Shown: positions 1 through 6,050, counted from the first letter of the stretch. The stretch is 8,436 nt of DNA from Bacteroidia bacterium (GCA_021153285.1 JAGKTT010000077.1:1-8436); one strand, 5' to 3'. Numbers and translations are program-made. Notes: generated from the sequence alone by a model not told the origin.

Positions 1-13
1 TGTCTTGGAAGAA

Positions 14-262
14 TTACTTCTTCTTTGCGTATCTCTGATAGAATTTATCAACACGACCTGCTGTATCAACAAGCTTCATCTTACCAGTGTAGAATGGGTG
101 AGATGTGTTAGAGATCTCGAGTTTTACTACAGGGTACTCAACGCCCTCGATCTCGATTGTCTCCTTGGTGTTCGCGCAAGAGCGAGTGATGAACACCTGA
201 TCGTTTGACATATCCTTGAAAGCTACAAGACGGTAGGTTTCGGGATGTATACCTTTCTTCAT
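14..262 (-). CDS. rpmE2: 50S ribosomal protein L31 type B
   Basis: This is a protein of the large ribosomal subunit. It is 82 residues long, the usual length for the type B (YkgM-like) form. The family signature is visible as SNTSHPFYTGK at residues 51-61 followed by DTAGRVDKFYQRY at 66-78, with a lysine-rich C-terminus. Only one cysteine is present (C29), so the CxxC zinc-ribbon pairs of the zinc-binding type A form are absent. By family knowledge, such forms can replace the zinc form when zinc is scarce, although many Bacteroidota use type B as the ordinary L31. The gene stands alone with its own promoter about 37 bp upstream. There is no clear Shine-Dalgarno sequence before the ATG, which is normal in this phylum. 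Identification is firm. Confidence 0.96.
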   Translation of the reverse strand: MKKGIHPETYRLVAFKDMSNDQVFITRSCANTKETIEIEGVEYPVVKLEISNTSHPFYTGKMKLVDTAGRVDKFYQRYAKKK

Positions 263-288
263 AACGTTATAAATTGTTAGTTAACTAA

Positions 289-303
289 ATTTGCGGCGCA
301 AAT
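289..303. repeat. 15-bp palindrome over the rpmE2 start site
   Basis: A perfect inverted repeat has arms ATTTGCG (289-295) and CGCAAAT (297-303) around one central base. It overlaps the TTTG half of the -7 box and the expected transcription start, which is a good place for a repressor operator or a 5' hairpin. No regulator can be named from the sequence. Confidence 0.55.
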
Positions 304-329
304 GTACAGCTTTTATTTCAAATAAGCAA
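299..329 (-). promoter_or_regulatory. Promoter of rpmE2 (Bacteroidota type)
   Basis: Read on the minus strand, the -7 box TACATTTG lies at 306-299 and fits TAnnTTTG exactly. A TTG sits at 329-327, 20 bp further upstream, matching the -33 position of the Bacteroidota primary sigma factor consensus. Transcription should start near 290-295, giving a leader of about 30 nt. Confidence 0.7.
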
Positions 330-334
330 GCATT

Positions 335-1402
335 TTATTTAATTCTATATGGCTGATCATCGTAAAGTATGAATTTCTTAGCCTTTCTTATCCATTTCTG
401 TTCTTCCACCTTTATATGTTCACGCGCCTCCTCCCAAGAAACCACACCGTTCACATAGTCCAGAAGAAGCTGATCTGAGAGTTTTGCCTCAAATCCATCT
501 TCAAGTCTGAACTCTTCATATTCTGCCCTGAAGAACCTCATCATCTGAAGAGTATGCATCAAAGAATGGTATTCCACACCCGGTTCTCGCATAAGCTGAT
601 AACCGTAGCATTTCTGTCCGGAATAACGGCCACAGGATGGAGTGAACGAGCAAGGACGAAGCATTACCCCCTCAGCTACAGGAAGTATATCGCGACCTCC
701 GGTCTTAACGAAAGGAGCACCGAAATACTCGTACGGACGGGCTGTTCCGATTCCCGGAGTGATATTGGTATTGTTCCACAAACCGCCTCCGCTGTACATA
801 TCGCAGGTAAAAAGTCCAGGGATATCGGAAGCCGGTGCAATTGTCCAAGGCATCAGCTGATGATTGGAATCCGTAGCAAGCGCAGAAATAACGTGAAGAG
901 CGAACTTGGCGCCGATCTCGTGATAATAGAGATTTGTCAATTCGCCCAATGTAAGTCCGTGTCGATGAGCCACTTTCGGGACATTGACCTCCAGCAGTGA
1001 CGACGGCATCGTTCCTTCCACGATTCTGCCTGCCGGATTATTGTGATCCACTACATACATTGATGGCGCATCATCTTTCATTTCCTTGAGGACATCCATC
1101 AGTCGGAACACATCCTTCGTATAATTGAAATATCTGGCTCCGACATCCTGTATCTCCACGACCACAGCATTAAGTCCCTTCAGATCCTCCGCGGAGAATT
1201 CGATATGATTGGTCAGAGGAGTCAGCTCGGTGTCACGGGGATTGAATATCATAGTCAGATTCCCCCTTTCGCGGAAAATATCGTACATATATCTGCCGCG
1301 CTGTGTATCCCAGCAGTTCTGGGTACAGAAACAGCCTACCTTGCCCTCGTGAAGGGCTTTATCCAGCTGTTCTTCCAATGATGTCGTTCTGAATGAAAAC
1401 AT
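335..1402 (-). CDS. Divergent GH171/DUF1343 (NamZ-like) protein
   Basis: This 355-residue protein belongs to the DUF1343 family (PF07075), now glycoside hydrolase family 171, whose characterised member NamZ removes terminal MurNAc from peptidoglycan fragments. Family motifs in order are EIQDVGARYF (83-92), VDHNNPAG (118-125), HRHGLTLGEL (146-155), NNTNITPGIGT (210-220) with PYEYFGAPF after it, and FTPSCGRYSG (253-262). Two features are odd. The PEHG motif normally found after the first beta strand is replaced by NPRD (54-57), and the segment up to QDVGAR is shortened. There is also no signal peptide, so the product is predicted to be cytoplasmic, whereas classical members are exported. The ATG follows the glmM-like stop by 35 bp and has a weak GAAGA ahead of it, so co-transcription is likely. 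Family membership is firm, but muramidase activity is uncertain. Confidence 0.85.
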   Translation of the reverse strand: MFSFRTTSLEEQLDKALHEGKVGCFCTQNCWDTQRGRYMYDIFRERGNLTMIFNPRDTELTPLTNHIEFSAEDLKGLNAVVVEIQDVGARYFNYTKDVFRLMDVLKEMKDDAPSMYVVDHNNPAGRIVEGTMPSSLLEVNVPKVAHRHGLTLGELTNLYYHEIGAKFALHVISALATDSNHQLMPWTIAPASDIPGLFTCDMYSGGGLWNNTNITPGIGTARPYEYFGAPFVKTGGRDILPVAEGVMLRPCSFTPSCGRYSGQKCYGYQLMREPGVEYHSLMHTLQMMRFFRAEYEEFRLEDGFEAKLSDQLLLDYVNGVVSWEEAREHIKVEEQKWIRKAKKFILYDDQPYRIK

Positions 1403-1413
1403 AATTCTTCGTA

Positions 1414-1434
1414 ATTCCCGGACTGAGCGGGAAT
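1414..1434 (-). promoter_or_regulatory. Intercistronic hairpin between glmM-like and NamZ-like genes
   Basis: Perfect 7-bp arms ATTCCCG (1414-1420) and CGGGAAT (1428-1434) enclose a 7-nt loop within the 35-bp gap between the two genes. No T-run follows on the minus strand, so this is not a standard intrinsic terminator. It could stabilise or process the mRNA, or attenuate expression of the second gene. Confidence 0.45.
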
Positions 1435-1437
1435 CTT

Positions 1438-2889
1438 CTATTTAATGATAGAGTTTGCAATATCTATAATCTGCTGCGCAAGAGCATCTGCCGCCTCTGT
1501 TGTGGCTGCCTCAGCATAAATTCTGATGATCGGCTCCGTATTTGAGCGTCTGAGATGTACCCACTCCCTGCGATCCTCGAATGAGATCTTTACGCCATCT
1601 ATAGTATTGATGTCCTCTGAAGCATATACAGTCTTCACTTCCTCAAGGATCCTATCGATCAGAGCACTGTCGGAAAGTTCTATCTTATTCTTGGCAATCA
1701 CATACTTAGGGTAGGTTGCAAGAAGTTCCGACACCTTCATCTTCTTATAAGCCAGATTAGTAAGGAACAGCGCGACACCCACCATTGCATCACGTCCGAA
1801 ATGAAGTGCAGGGTATATTACACCGCCATTGCCCTCTCCTCCGATGAGACATCCGCATTCCTTCATTCTGGTAGTGACATTGACCTCACCGACTGCAGCG
1901 GCATAATAATCACCGCCATATTGCTCAGTTACGTCACGAAGAGCCCTTGAAGAAGAAAGATTCGAAGAAGTAGTCATAAGGTATGGTGCAGTGATCTCTT
2001 CCATTGACTTTCCTGTCTCAAGAGCTTCATTATAAACTCTCCCCAGAAGATAATCTGCCACACTTACAAGAGTATATTCTTCTCCGAACGGCTGGCCATC
2101 CTCGCATATGAGCGCCAGACGATCCACATCAGGATCCACTGAAATTCCCAGATCAGCCTTATGCGTCTTTACAGCCTCACAAAGTTCTGTAAGATTGGCC
2201 GGAAGTGGCTCTGGATTATGAGCGAATTCACCGGTAGGCTCGCAATTGACACATACACATTCCACTCCCATCCTTTCCAACAGACGCGGCATAATGATTC
2301 CTCCCACAGAATTGACCGCATCAAGAGCTACCTTGAACTGCGCATTTCTTACAGCATCCACATCGACTGCAGGCAGAGCCAATACAGCATCAAGATGCTG
2401 ATCGGTAAAGTCTTTCTCCTCTATATCACCCAGAGAATCCACATCGGCAAATATAAAATCTTCATTCTCAGCACATTCGAGAATGGCTGCCCCTTCTTCC
2501 GCATTAAGGAATTCACCTTTTTCATTGAGAAGTTTGAGAGCATTCCACTGTTTAGGATTATGAGAAGCTGTAAGGATAATACCTCCATCAGCCTCCTCGA
2601 AAACAACTGCCATCTCGGTTGTCGGAGTCGAAGCAAATCCTGCTTTCACGACATCCACGCCACAAGAGACAAGAGTTCCGCATACAAGCTGTTCGACCAT
2701 ATCGCCTGACAGACGGGCATCCTTTCCCACGACCACCTTATATCTTTCGTCCTCAGACTTAGAACGACGCTCTTTCATCTTTACGCAATAAGCATATGTG
2801 AATTTAACTATGTCAAGCGGAGTAAGAGAAGCACCGGGAGCACCTCCTATGGTTCCGCGAATACCGGATATTGATTTAATAAGAGTCAT
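1438..2889 (-). CDS. glmM: Phosphoglucosamine mutase, archaeal-type (alpha-D-phosphohexomutase)
   Basis: Likely converts glucosamine-6-phosphate to glucosamine-1-phosphate on the way to UDP-GlcNAc in the cytoplasm. All four landmarks of the phosphohexomutase superfamily are present in 483 residues: SGIRGT near the N-terminus (8-13), the phosphoserine loop TASHNP with S109, the metal loop DPDVDR with D252, D254 and D256, the sugar loop GGEGNGG (350-356), and the phosphate loop RRSNTEP (447-453) followed by IIRIYAE. The sugar loop reads GEGNGG, as in the archaeal-type GlmM group, rather than the GEQSGH of Escherichia coli GlmM. Phosphomannomutase or phosphoglucomutase activity therefore cannot be excluded from sequence. 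The start is supported by a promoter 24 bp upstream. It is the first gene of a unit with the NamZ-like gene. Confidence 0.9.
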   Translation of the reverse strand: MTLIKSISGIRGTIGGAPGASLTPLDIVKFTYAYCVKMKERRSKSEDERYKVVVGKDARLSGDMVEQLVCGTLVSCGVDVVKAGFASTPTTEMAVVFEEADGGIILTASHNPKQWNALKLLNEKGEFLNAEEGAAILECAENEDFIFADVDSLGDIEEKDFTDQHLDAVLALPAVDVDAVRNAQFKVALDAVNSVGGIIMPRLLERMGVECVCVNCEPTGEFAHNPEPLPANLTELCEAVKTHKADLGISVDPDVDRLALICEDGQPFGEEYTLVSVADYLLGRVYNEALETGKSMEEITAPYLMTTSSNLSSSRALRDVTEQYGGDYYAAAVGEVNVTTRMKECGCLIGGEGNGGVIYPALHFGRDAMVGVALFLTNLAYKKMKVSELLATYPKYVIAKNKIELSDSALIDRILEEVKTVYASEDINTIDGVKISFEDRREWVHLRRSNTEPIIRIYAEAATTEAADALAQQIIDIANSIIK

Positions 2890-2912
2890 AATTTTTCATT
2901 TTCGCAATCTTG

Positions 2913-2944
2913 CAAATTTAAAGTTTTATGCCAGCAATTACAAA
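2913..2944 (-). promoter_or_regulatory. Promoter of the glmM-like gene
   Basis: On the minus strand a TTTG element (2944-2941) is followed after exactly 20 bp by TAAATTTG (2920-2913), a full match to the Bacteroidota -33/-7 consensus. The predicted start near 2906 gives a leader under 20 nt. The element is interleaved with the promoter of the divergent DUF486 gene. Confidence 0.8.
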
Positions 2945-2952
2945 TTTAATAT

Positions 2953-2960
2953 TACTTTTG
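2953..2960 (+). promoter_or_regulatory. Promoter -7 box of the DUF486 gene
   Basis: TACTTTTG fits TAnnTTTG. No good -33 element is visible at 19-21 bp upstream, only a T-rich stretch near 2924-2930. The predicted start is near 2967. This places the ATG at 2928 upstream of transcription and supports translation from 2985. Confidence 0.6.
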
Positions 2961-2984
2961 CAGCTTAATAGAAATAAGACTCCT

Positions 2985-3353
2985 ATGAAAGCAATCTGGA
3001 CAATCTTACTCCTCATAGCATCGAACGTCTTTATGACATTCGCCTGGTACGGACATCTCAAACTGCAGGAAATGAAAATTTCCTCAAGCTGGCCTCTGAT
3101 CGTAGTGATCCTCTTCTCCTGGGGAGTCGCATTCCTCGAATATTGCGCTCAGGTGCCGGCCAATAGAATCGGATTCATCGAAAACGGAGGTCCCTTCAAT
3201 CTGATGCAGCTGAAAATCATTCAGGAGGTCATTTCTCTCACAGTATTCACAATTCTTGTCACCGTAATGTTCAAGGGACAGACTCTGCAATGGAATCATT
3301 TTGCGGCGTTTTTCTGTCTTATTATGGCTGTTTTCTTCGTTTTCTTGAAATAA
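2985..3353 (+). CDS. DUF486 / DMT-family small membrane protein
   Basis: This 122-residue integral membrane protein belongs to the DUF486 family (PF04342), which is grouped with drug/metabolite transporter-like small proteins; no substrate is established. Diagnostic stretches are FMTFAWYGHLK (16-26), EYCAQVPANRIG (52-63) and GPFNLMQLKIIQEV (69-82). Four hydrophobic segments lie at roughly 2-22, 36-55, 79-97 and 103-121, typical of the family. The reading frame opens earlier, at an ATG at 2928, but those 19 extra residues do not look like the family and would begin upstream of the -7 box. MKAIWTILLL is therefore chosen as the start. The gene is divergent from glmM and shares its short regulatory region. 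The name is secure; the function is unknown. Confidence 0.9.
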   Translation: MKAIWTILLLIASNVFMTFAWYGHLKLQEMKISSSWPLIVVILFSWGVAFLEYCAQVPANRIGFIENGGPFNLMQLKIIQEVISLTVFTILVTVMFKGQTLQWNHFAAFFCLIMAVFFVFLK

Positions 3354-3356
3354 TTG

Positions 3357-3375
3357 CATTTTTTCGTAAAAAATG
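3357..3375 (+). other. AT-rich hairpin after the DUF486 gene
   Basis: CATTTTTT (3357-3364) and AAAAAATG (3368-3375) form an 8-bp stem around CGT, starting 4 bp after the stop codon. An alternative overlapping pairing, ATTTTTTCG (3358-3366) with CGAAAAAAT (3378-3386), also exists. It may mark the end of the DUF486 transcript but is not a typical GC-rich terminator. Confidence 0.35.
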
Positions 3376-3385
3376 TGCGAAAAAA

Positions 3386-3416
3386 TTTGGAAGTAATAAA
3401 AAAATGCGTACCTTTG
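3386..3416 (+). promoter_or_regulatory. Promoter of tRNA-Glu
   Basis: TTTG at 3386-3389 and TACCTTTG at 3409-3416 are separated by 19 bp, a full Bacteroidota consensus promoter. The predicted start near 3423 leaves a 5' leader of roughly 20 nt before the mature tRNA. Confidence 0.8.
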
Positions 3417-3444
3417 CAATCCCAAACGATAAGAACAATATCAC

Positions 3445-3519
3445 GGTCGGTTCGTATAACGGTTAGTACTCAAGATTCTCAATCTTGCAATAGGGGTTCG
3501 ATTCCCCTACCGACTACCA
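3445..3519 (+). tRNA. tRNA-Glu (anticodon CUC)
   Basis: The 75-nt cloverleaf is complete. The acceptor stem GGTCGGT pairs with ACCGACT (the first pair is G-U). The D stem GTAT pairs with GTAC, the anticodon stem CAAGA with TCTTG, and the T stem AGGGG with CCCCT around TTCGATT. The anticodon loop TTCTCAA gives CUC at 34-36, reading GAG codons for glutamate. The discriminator is A and the 3' CCA is encoded (3517-3519). It has its own promoter and terminator, so it is a single-gene transcription unit. A UUC-anticodon tRNA-Glu elsewhere in the genome would be needed for GAA codons. Confidence 0.93.
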
Positions 3520-3520
3520 G

Positions 3521-3549
3521 AGGTCAGCAGAAATGCTGACCTTTTTTTT
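3521..3549 (+). terminator. Rho-independent terminator of tRNA-Glu
   Basis: An 8-bp GC-containing stem GGTCAGCA/TGCTGACC (3522-3529 and 3534-3541) closes a GAAA tetraloop and is followed by eight T residues (3542-3549). An outer A-T pair extends the stem. It begins two bases after the tRNA CCA end and should shut off almost all readthrough into the sequence beyond. Confidence 0.93.
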
Positions 3550-4511
3550 GGATCAATATTGAAGTCAATGATCCTCTTGGACGCCCCTGCTCAGCCAAAT
3601 ACGCCTTATATGAGGATGAAGATGGTAAATCAGCTATAATCGAGATGGCCCAGGCCAGCGGTCTGACGCTTCTCTCCCCCGAAGAACGGAATCCGCTGCG
3701 GACCTCCACTTTCGGAACAGGACAAATGATAATGGACGCATTCAACAGAGGATGCAGAAGATTCACAATCGGACTTGGGGGAAGCGCCACAAATGACGGA
3801 GGCACAGGTATGCTGGAAGCGCTGGGATTCCGATTTATGGACAATAATGGAAAACTTGTACTTAACTGCTGCGGAGAGAAACTCAGTGAGATAGCTTCCA
3901 TTGATTCCAGCAAGGTATCTGCAGAACTGCTGGCCTCATCATTCATTGCAGCCTGTGATGTGGAGACCGTATTTTATGGAGAATACGGAGCCACTAAAGT
4001 ATTTGCGCCACAGAAAGGGGCCAGCGATTCAGACATCAGGATACTGGAGAACGGGATGCAGTCCCTTGCATCGAATATTTTCAGAGAGTACGGCATCGAT
4101 CTGGGTGAGATTGCCGGCTCAGGCGCTGCCGGAGGTACCGGTGGAGCATTGCTTACTTTCTTGAACGGAAAACTTTGCAAAGGTGCAGACCTGATACTGA
4201 ACGCTGCAAGATTCGAGGATATCATAGAAGATAGCGACCTGATCATTACCGGAGAAGGAAGGATCGATTGCCAGACATTCTGCGGCAAGCTCCCGTCAAG
4301 AGTTCTGAGCAGGGTATCCGACAAAGGCATACCAGTTCTGGCAATTGCAGGAATAGTCAATCTAAGTAACGAAGATATATGCAACAGCGGTTTCGCTTCA
4401 ATCCTCCCTATCCAGCCGACACCGGCAAGTCCCGAAGAACTGGCTGCAGCAATGCACCCATCCGCAGCAGCCGAAAACATCCGCAACACAATAATCAATT
4501 ATCTCCATTGA
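3550..4511 (+). pseudogene. 5'-truncated glycerate kinase (GlxK/GckA family, PF02595)
   Basis: The frame codes for the C-terminal five sixths of a glycerate kinase, the enzyme phosphorylating D-glycerate with ATP. Family landmarks are clear: EVNDPLGR (from 3561), IEMAQASGL (from 3639), GLGGSATNDGGTGMLEALG, CDVETVFYGEYGATKVFAPQKGA, GSGAAGGTGGALL and ITGEGRID. Full-length members are about 375-380 residues. Here homology begins within a few codons of the tRNA-Glu terminator, and about 65 N-terminal residues are missing, including the family's DSFKGS-type and PVADGGEGT-type motifs. The frame runs back only to a TGA at 3537, with no ATG, GTG or TTG before the ATG at 3645, which lies inside the conserved IEMA motif. 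There is no promoter. The remaining ~320 codons have no stop, so the loss appears recent. Starting at 3645 would give 288 residues, probably inactive. Confidence 0.85.
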
Positions 4512-4551
4512 GTTCAGCCGAATTTGTTTTGCTATAGTGCACTGAATAAAG

Positions 4552-4583
4552 AAAAGACCTGATCGCATTTGATCAGGTCTTTT
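4552..4583. terminator. Bidirectional terminator between glycerate kinase remnant and tRNA-Ala
   Basis: A perfect 13-bp inverted repeat, AAAAGACCTGATC (4552-4564) and GATCAGGTCTTTT (4571-4583), has a 6-nt loop. Because the arms end in A4/T4, it can act in both directions. On the minus strand it lies two bases after the tRNA-Ala discriminator and T-rich sequence follows, so its main job is to end the tRNA-Ala transcript. Confidence 0.85.
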
Positions 4584-4585
4584 AG

Positions 4586-4659
4586 TGGAGATAGTCGGAG
4601 TCGAACCGACGACCCCCTGCTTGCAAAGCAGGTGCTCTAGCCAACTGAGCTATACCCCC
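4586..4659 (-). tRNA. tRNA-Ala (anticodon UGC)
   Basis: On the minus strand the 74-nt cloverleaf is complete. The acceptor GGGGGTA pairs with TATCTCC and includes the G3-U70 pair that identifies alanine tRNAs. The D stem GCTC pairs with GAGC, the anticodon stem CCTGC with GCAGG, and the T stem GTCGG with CCGAC around TTCGACT. The loop TTTGCAA gives anticodon UGC for GCA/GCN codons. The 3' CCA is not encoded (discriminator A followed by CT), unlike the nearby tRNA-Glu, so CCA must be added by the nucleotidyltransferase. It is a single-gene unit with its own promoter and terminator. Confidence 0.96.
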
Positions 4660-4675
4660 GTTTGGATTGCGGATG

Positions 4676-4706
4676 CAAATATGGCACTTTTTTCTGAAAC
4701 CACCAA
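4676..4706 (-). promoter_or_regulatory. Promoter of tRNA-Ala
   Basis: On the minus strand CATATTTG (4683-4676) matches TAnnTTTG except for the first base, and TTG at 4706-4704 lies 20 bp upstream at the -33 position. The site lies between enolase and the tRNA, about 17 bp before the mature 5' end. Confidence 0.6.
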
Positions 4707-4716
4707 GAAAAAAGTG
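4685..4716. repeat. AT-rich 11-bp inverted repeat between eno and tRNA-Ala
   Basis: CACTTTTTTCT (4685-4695) and AGAAAAAAGTG (4706-4716) are perfect complements around a 10-nt loop. The repeat starts 26 bp downstream of the enolase stop on the minus strand and spans the -33 region of the tRNA-Ala promoter. It could end or protect the enolase mRNA, but lacks the GC stem and T-run of a standard terminator. Confidence 0.5.
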
Positions 4717-4742
4717 ATTTTTCTGCATCTTTTTATCCAATA

Positions 4743-6017
4743 TTAGAAAGCAAGGCCATAAACCGAGCGTCCTTTGAGATCTTCTTCGATTTTCAAGAGC
4801 CTATTATACTTGGCAATTCTTTCCGAACGGCTCAATGAACCGGTCTTGATCTGACCGCTGTTTGTCGCTACTGCCAGATCTGCAATGAAAGTATCTTCAG
4901 TCTCTCCAGAACGATGTGAGATGATTGCCTTATATCCGTGACGCTGAGCCATTGCAATCGCTTCGAGTGTCTCCGTTAAAGTGCCTATCTGATTGAGCTT
5001 GACCAAAATAGCATTGGCACACCCTGACTTGATACCTTTAGCCAGATAATCCACATTAGTCACAAAGAGATCATCACCGACCAACTGGCAGCGGTCACCT
5101 ATTTCCTTTGTCATCATCTCCCATCCAAGCCAGTCGTTTTCCGACATACCATCTTCAATAGAATCTATCGGATAATTATCCACCAGATACTTAAGGTAAT
5201 CTATCTGCTCCTCTCTTCCAAGCTTACGCCCCTTATCACCTTCGAAAATAGAGTAATCATATATTCCATCTGAATAGAATTCCGATGAAGCACAATCAAG
5301 AGCAAGAGTTATATCCCTGCCAGGCATATAACCTGCTTTTTCTATTGCCTTCAGAATCAGTTGAAGAGCATCTTCCGTTCCTTGAAGGAGGGGGGCAAAT
5401 CCACCTTCGTCTCCGACAGCTGTGCTCAATCCTCTATCTCTTAACACAGATTTCAAGCTATGGAAAACCTCAGTTCCCATTCTCAAGCCATCTTTGAATG
5501 TCAAGGCACCTACAGGCCTGATCATAAATTCCTGAAATGCAATCGGTGAATCACTGTGGGAACCGCCATTGATGATATTCATCATAGGAACAGGAAGCAC
5601 ATTTGAATTAGGAGCGCCAAGATAATGATAAAGAGGGACTTTCATACAAGATGCAGCAGCATCTGCCACTGCAAGCGAAACAGCCAGAAGGGCATTGGCT
5701 CCAAGACGCGATTTATTATGCGTACCATCCATTTCACACATAAGACGGTCTATAGCCATCTGTTCGAATACACTATGCCCTACAATAGCCGGAGCTATTA
5801 TTTGATTGACATTCTCTACAGCCTTAAGAACTCCTTTACCGAAATAACGTGCCGGATCTCCATCACGTAGTTCAATTGCTTCATTCTCTCCTGTAGATGC
5901 ACCGGAAGGCACAGATGCTGAACCTTTTGCGCCTGAATCAAGTATAACTTCAGCAGCTACTGTCGGGGTTCCACGTGAATCCAGAATTTCACGTGCGTGG
6001 ATCTTATGTATCTTCAT
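4743..6017 (-). CDS. eno: Enolase (phosphopyruvate hydratase)
   Basis: Cytoplasmic glycolytic enzyme interconverting 2-phosphoglycerate and phosphoenolpyruvate, Mg-dependent. The 424 residues cover the whole family. AREILDSRGTPTV (8-20) and the mobile loop SGASTG (38-43) are at the N-terminus. The general base region GDEGGF carries E204. Metal ligands are D241 (ALDCASSEF), E288 (SIEDG) and D315 (VGDDLFVT). The catalytic lysine is K340 (VKLNQIGT), and the substrate loop SHRSGETED is at 367-375. All key residues are intact, so it should be active. The ATG lies 49 bp after the stop of the upstream lipoprotein hydrolase gene, and a possible -7 box lies in that gap, so both readthrough and independent transcription are possible. 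Identification is certain. Confidence 0.98.
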   Translation of the reverse strand: MKIHKIHAREILDSRGTPTVAAEVILDSGAKGSASVPSGASTGENEAIELRDGDPARYFGKGVLKAVENVNQIIAPAIVGHSVFEQMAIDRLMCEMDGTHNKSRLGANALLAVSLAVADAAASCMKVPLYHYLGAPNSNVLPVPMMNIINGGSHSDSPIAFQEFMIRPVGALTFKDGLRMGTEVFHSLKSVLRDRGLSTAVGDEGGFAPLLQGTEDALQLILKAIEKAGYMPGRDITLALDCASSEFYSDGIYDYSIFEGDKGRKLGREEQIDYLKYLVDNYPIDSIEDGMSENDWLGWEMMTKEIGDRCQLVGDDLFVTNVDYLAKGIKSGCANAILVKLNQIGTLTETLEAIAMAQRHGYKAIISHRSGETEDTFIADLAVATNSGQIKTGSLSRSERIAKYNRLLKIEEDLKGRSVYGLAF

Positions 6018-6050
6018 TTCAATTTTCTTTTTTAAAACGCTATAAAATTA

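Noticed and set aside
554..1000. Plus-strand 148-residue frame inside the NamZ-like gene
   Set aside because: Shadow of a well-supported minus-strand gene; no promoter and no recognisable motif.
2161..2709. Plus-strand 182-residue frame inside glmM
   Set aside because: Antisense shadow of the phosphohexomutase; composition and lack of motifs do not support a gene.
2928..2984. Upstream ATG extending the DUF486 protein by 19 residues
   Set aside because: The extra residues do not resemble the family N-terminus, and the ATG lies upstream of the likely -7 box at 2953-2960, so it would not be in the mRNA.
3524..3946. Minus-strand 140-residue open frame antisense to the glycerate kinase remnant
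   Set aside because: It runs opposite a clear family match, is rich in Ser/Pro from the antisense reading, and crosses the tRNA terminator.
3520..4585. Integrated genomic island between the two tRNAs
   Set aside because: No integrase, no duplicated tRNA 3' end and no foreign genes are visible; only a truncated chromosomal-type kinase lies between them.
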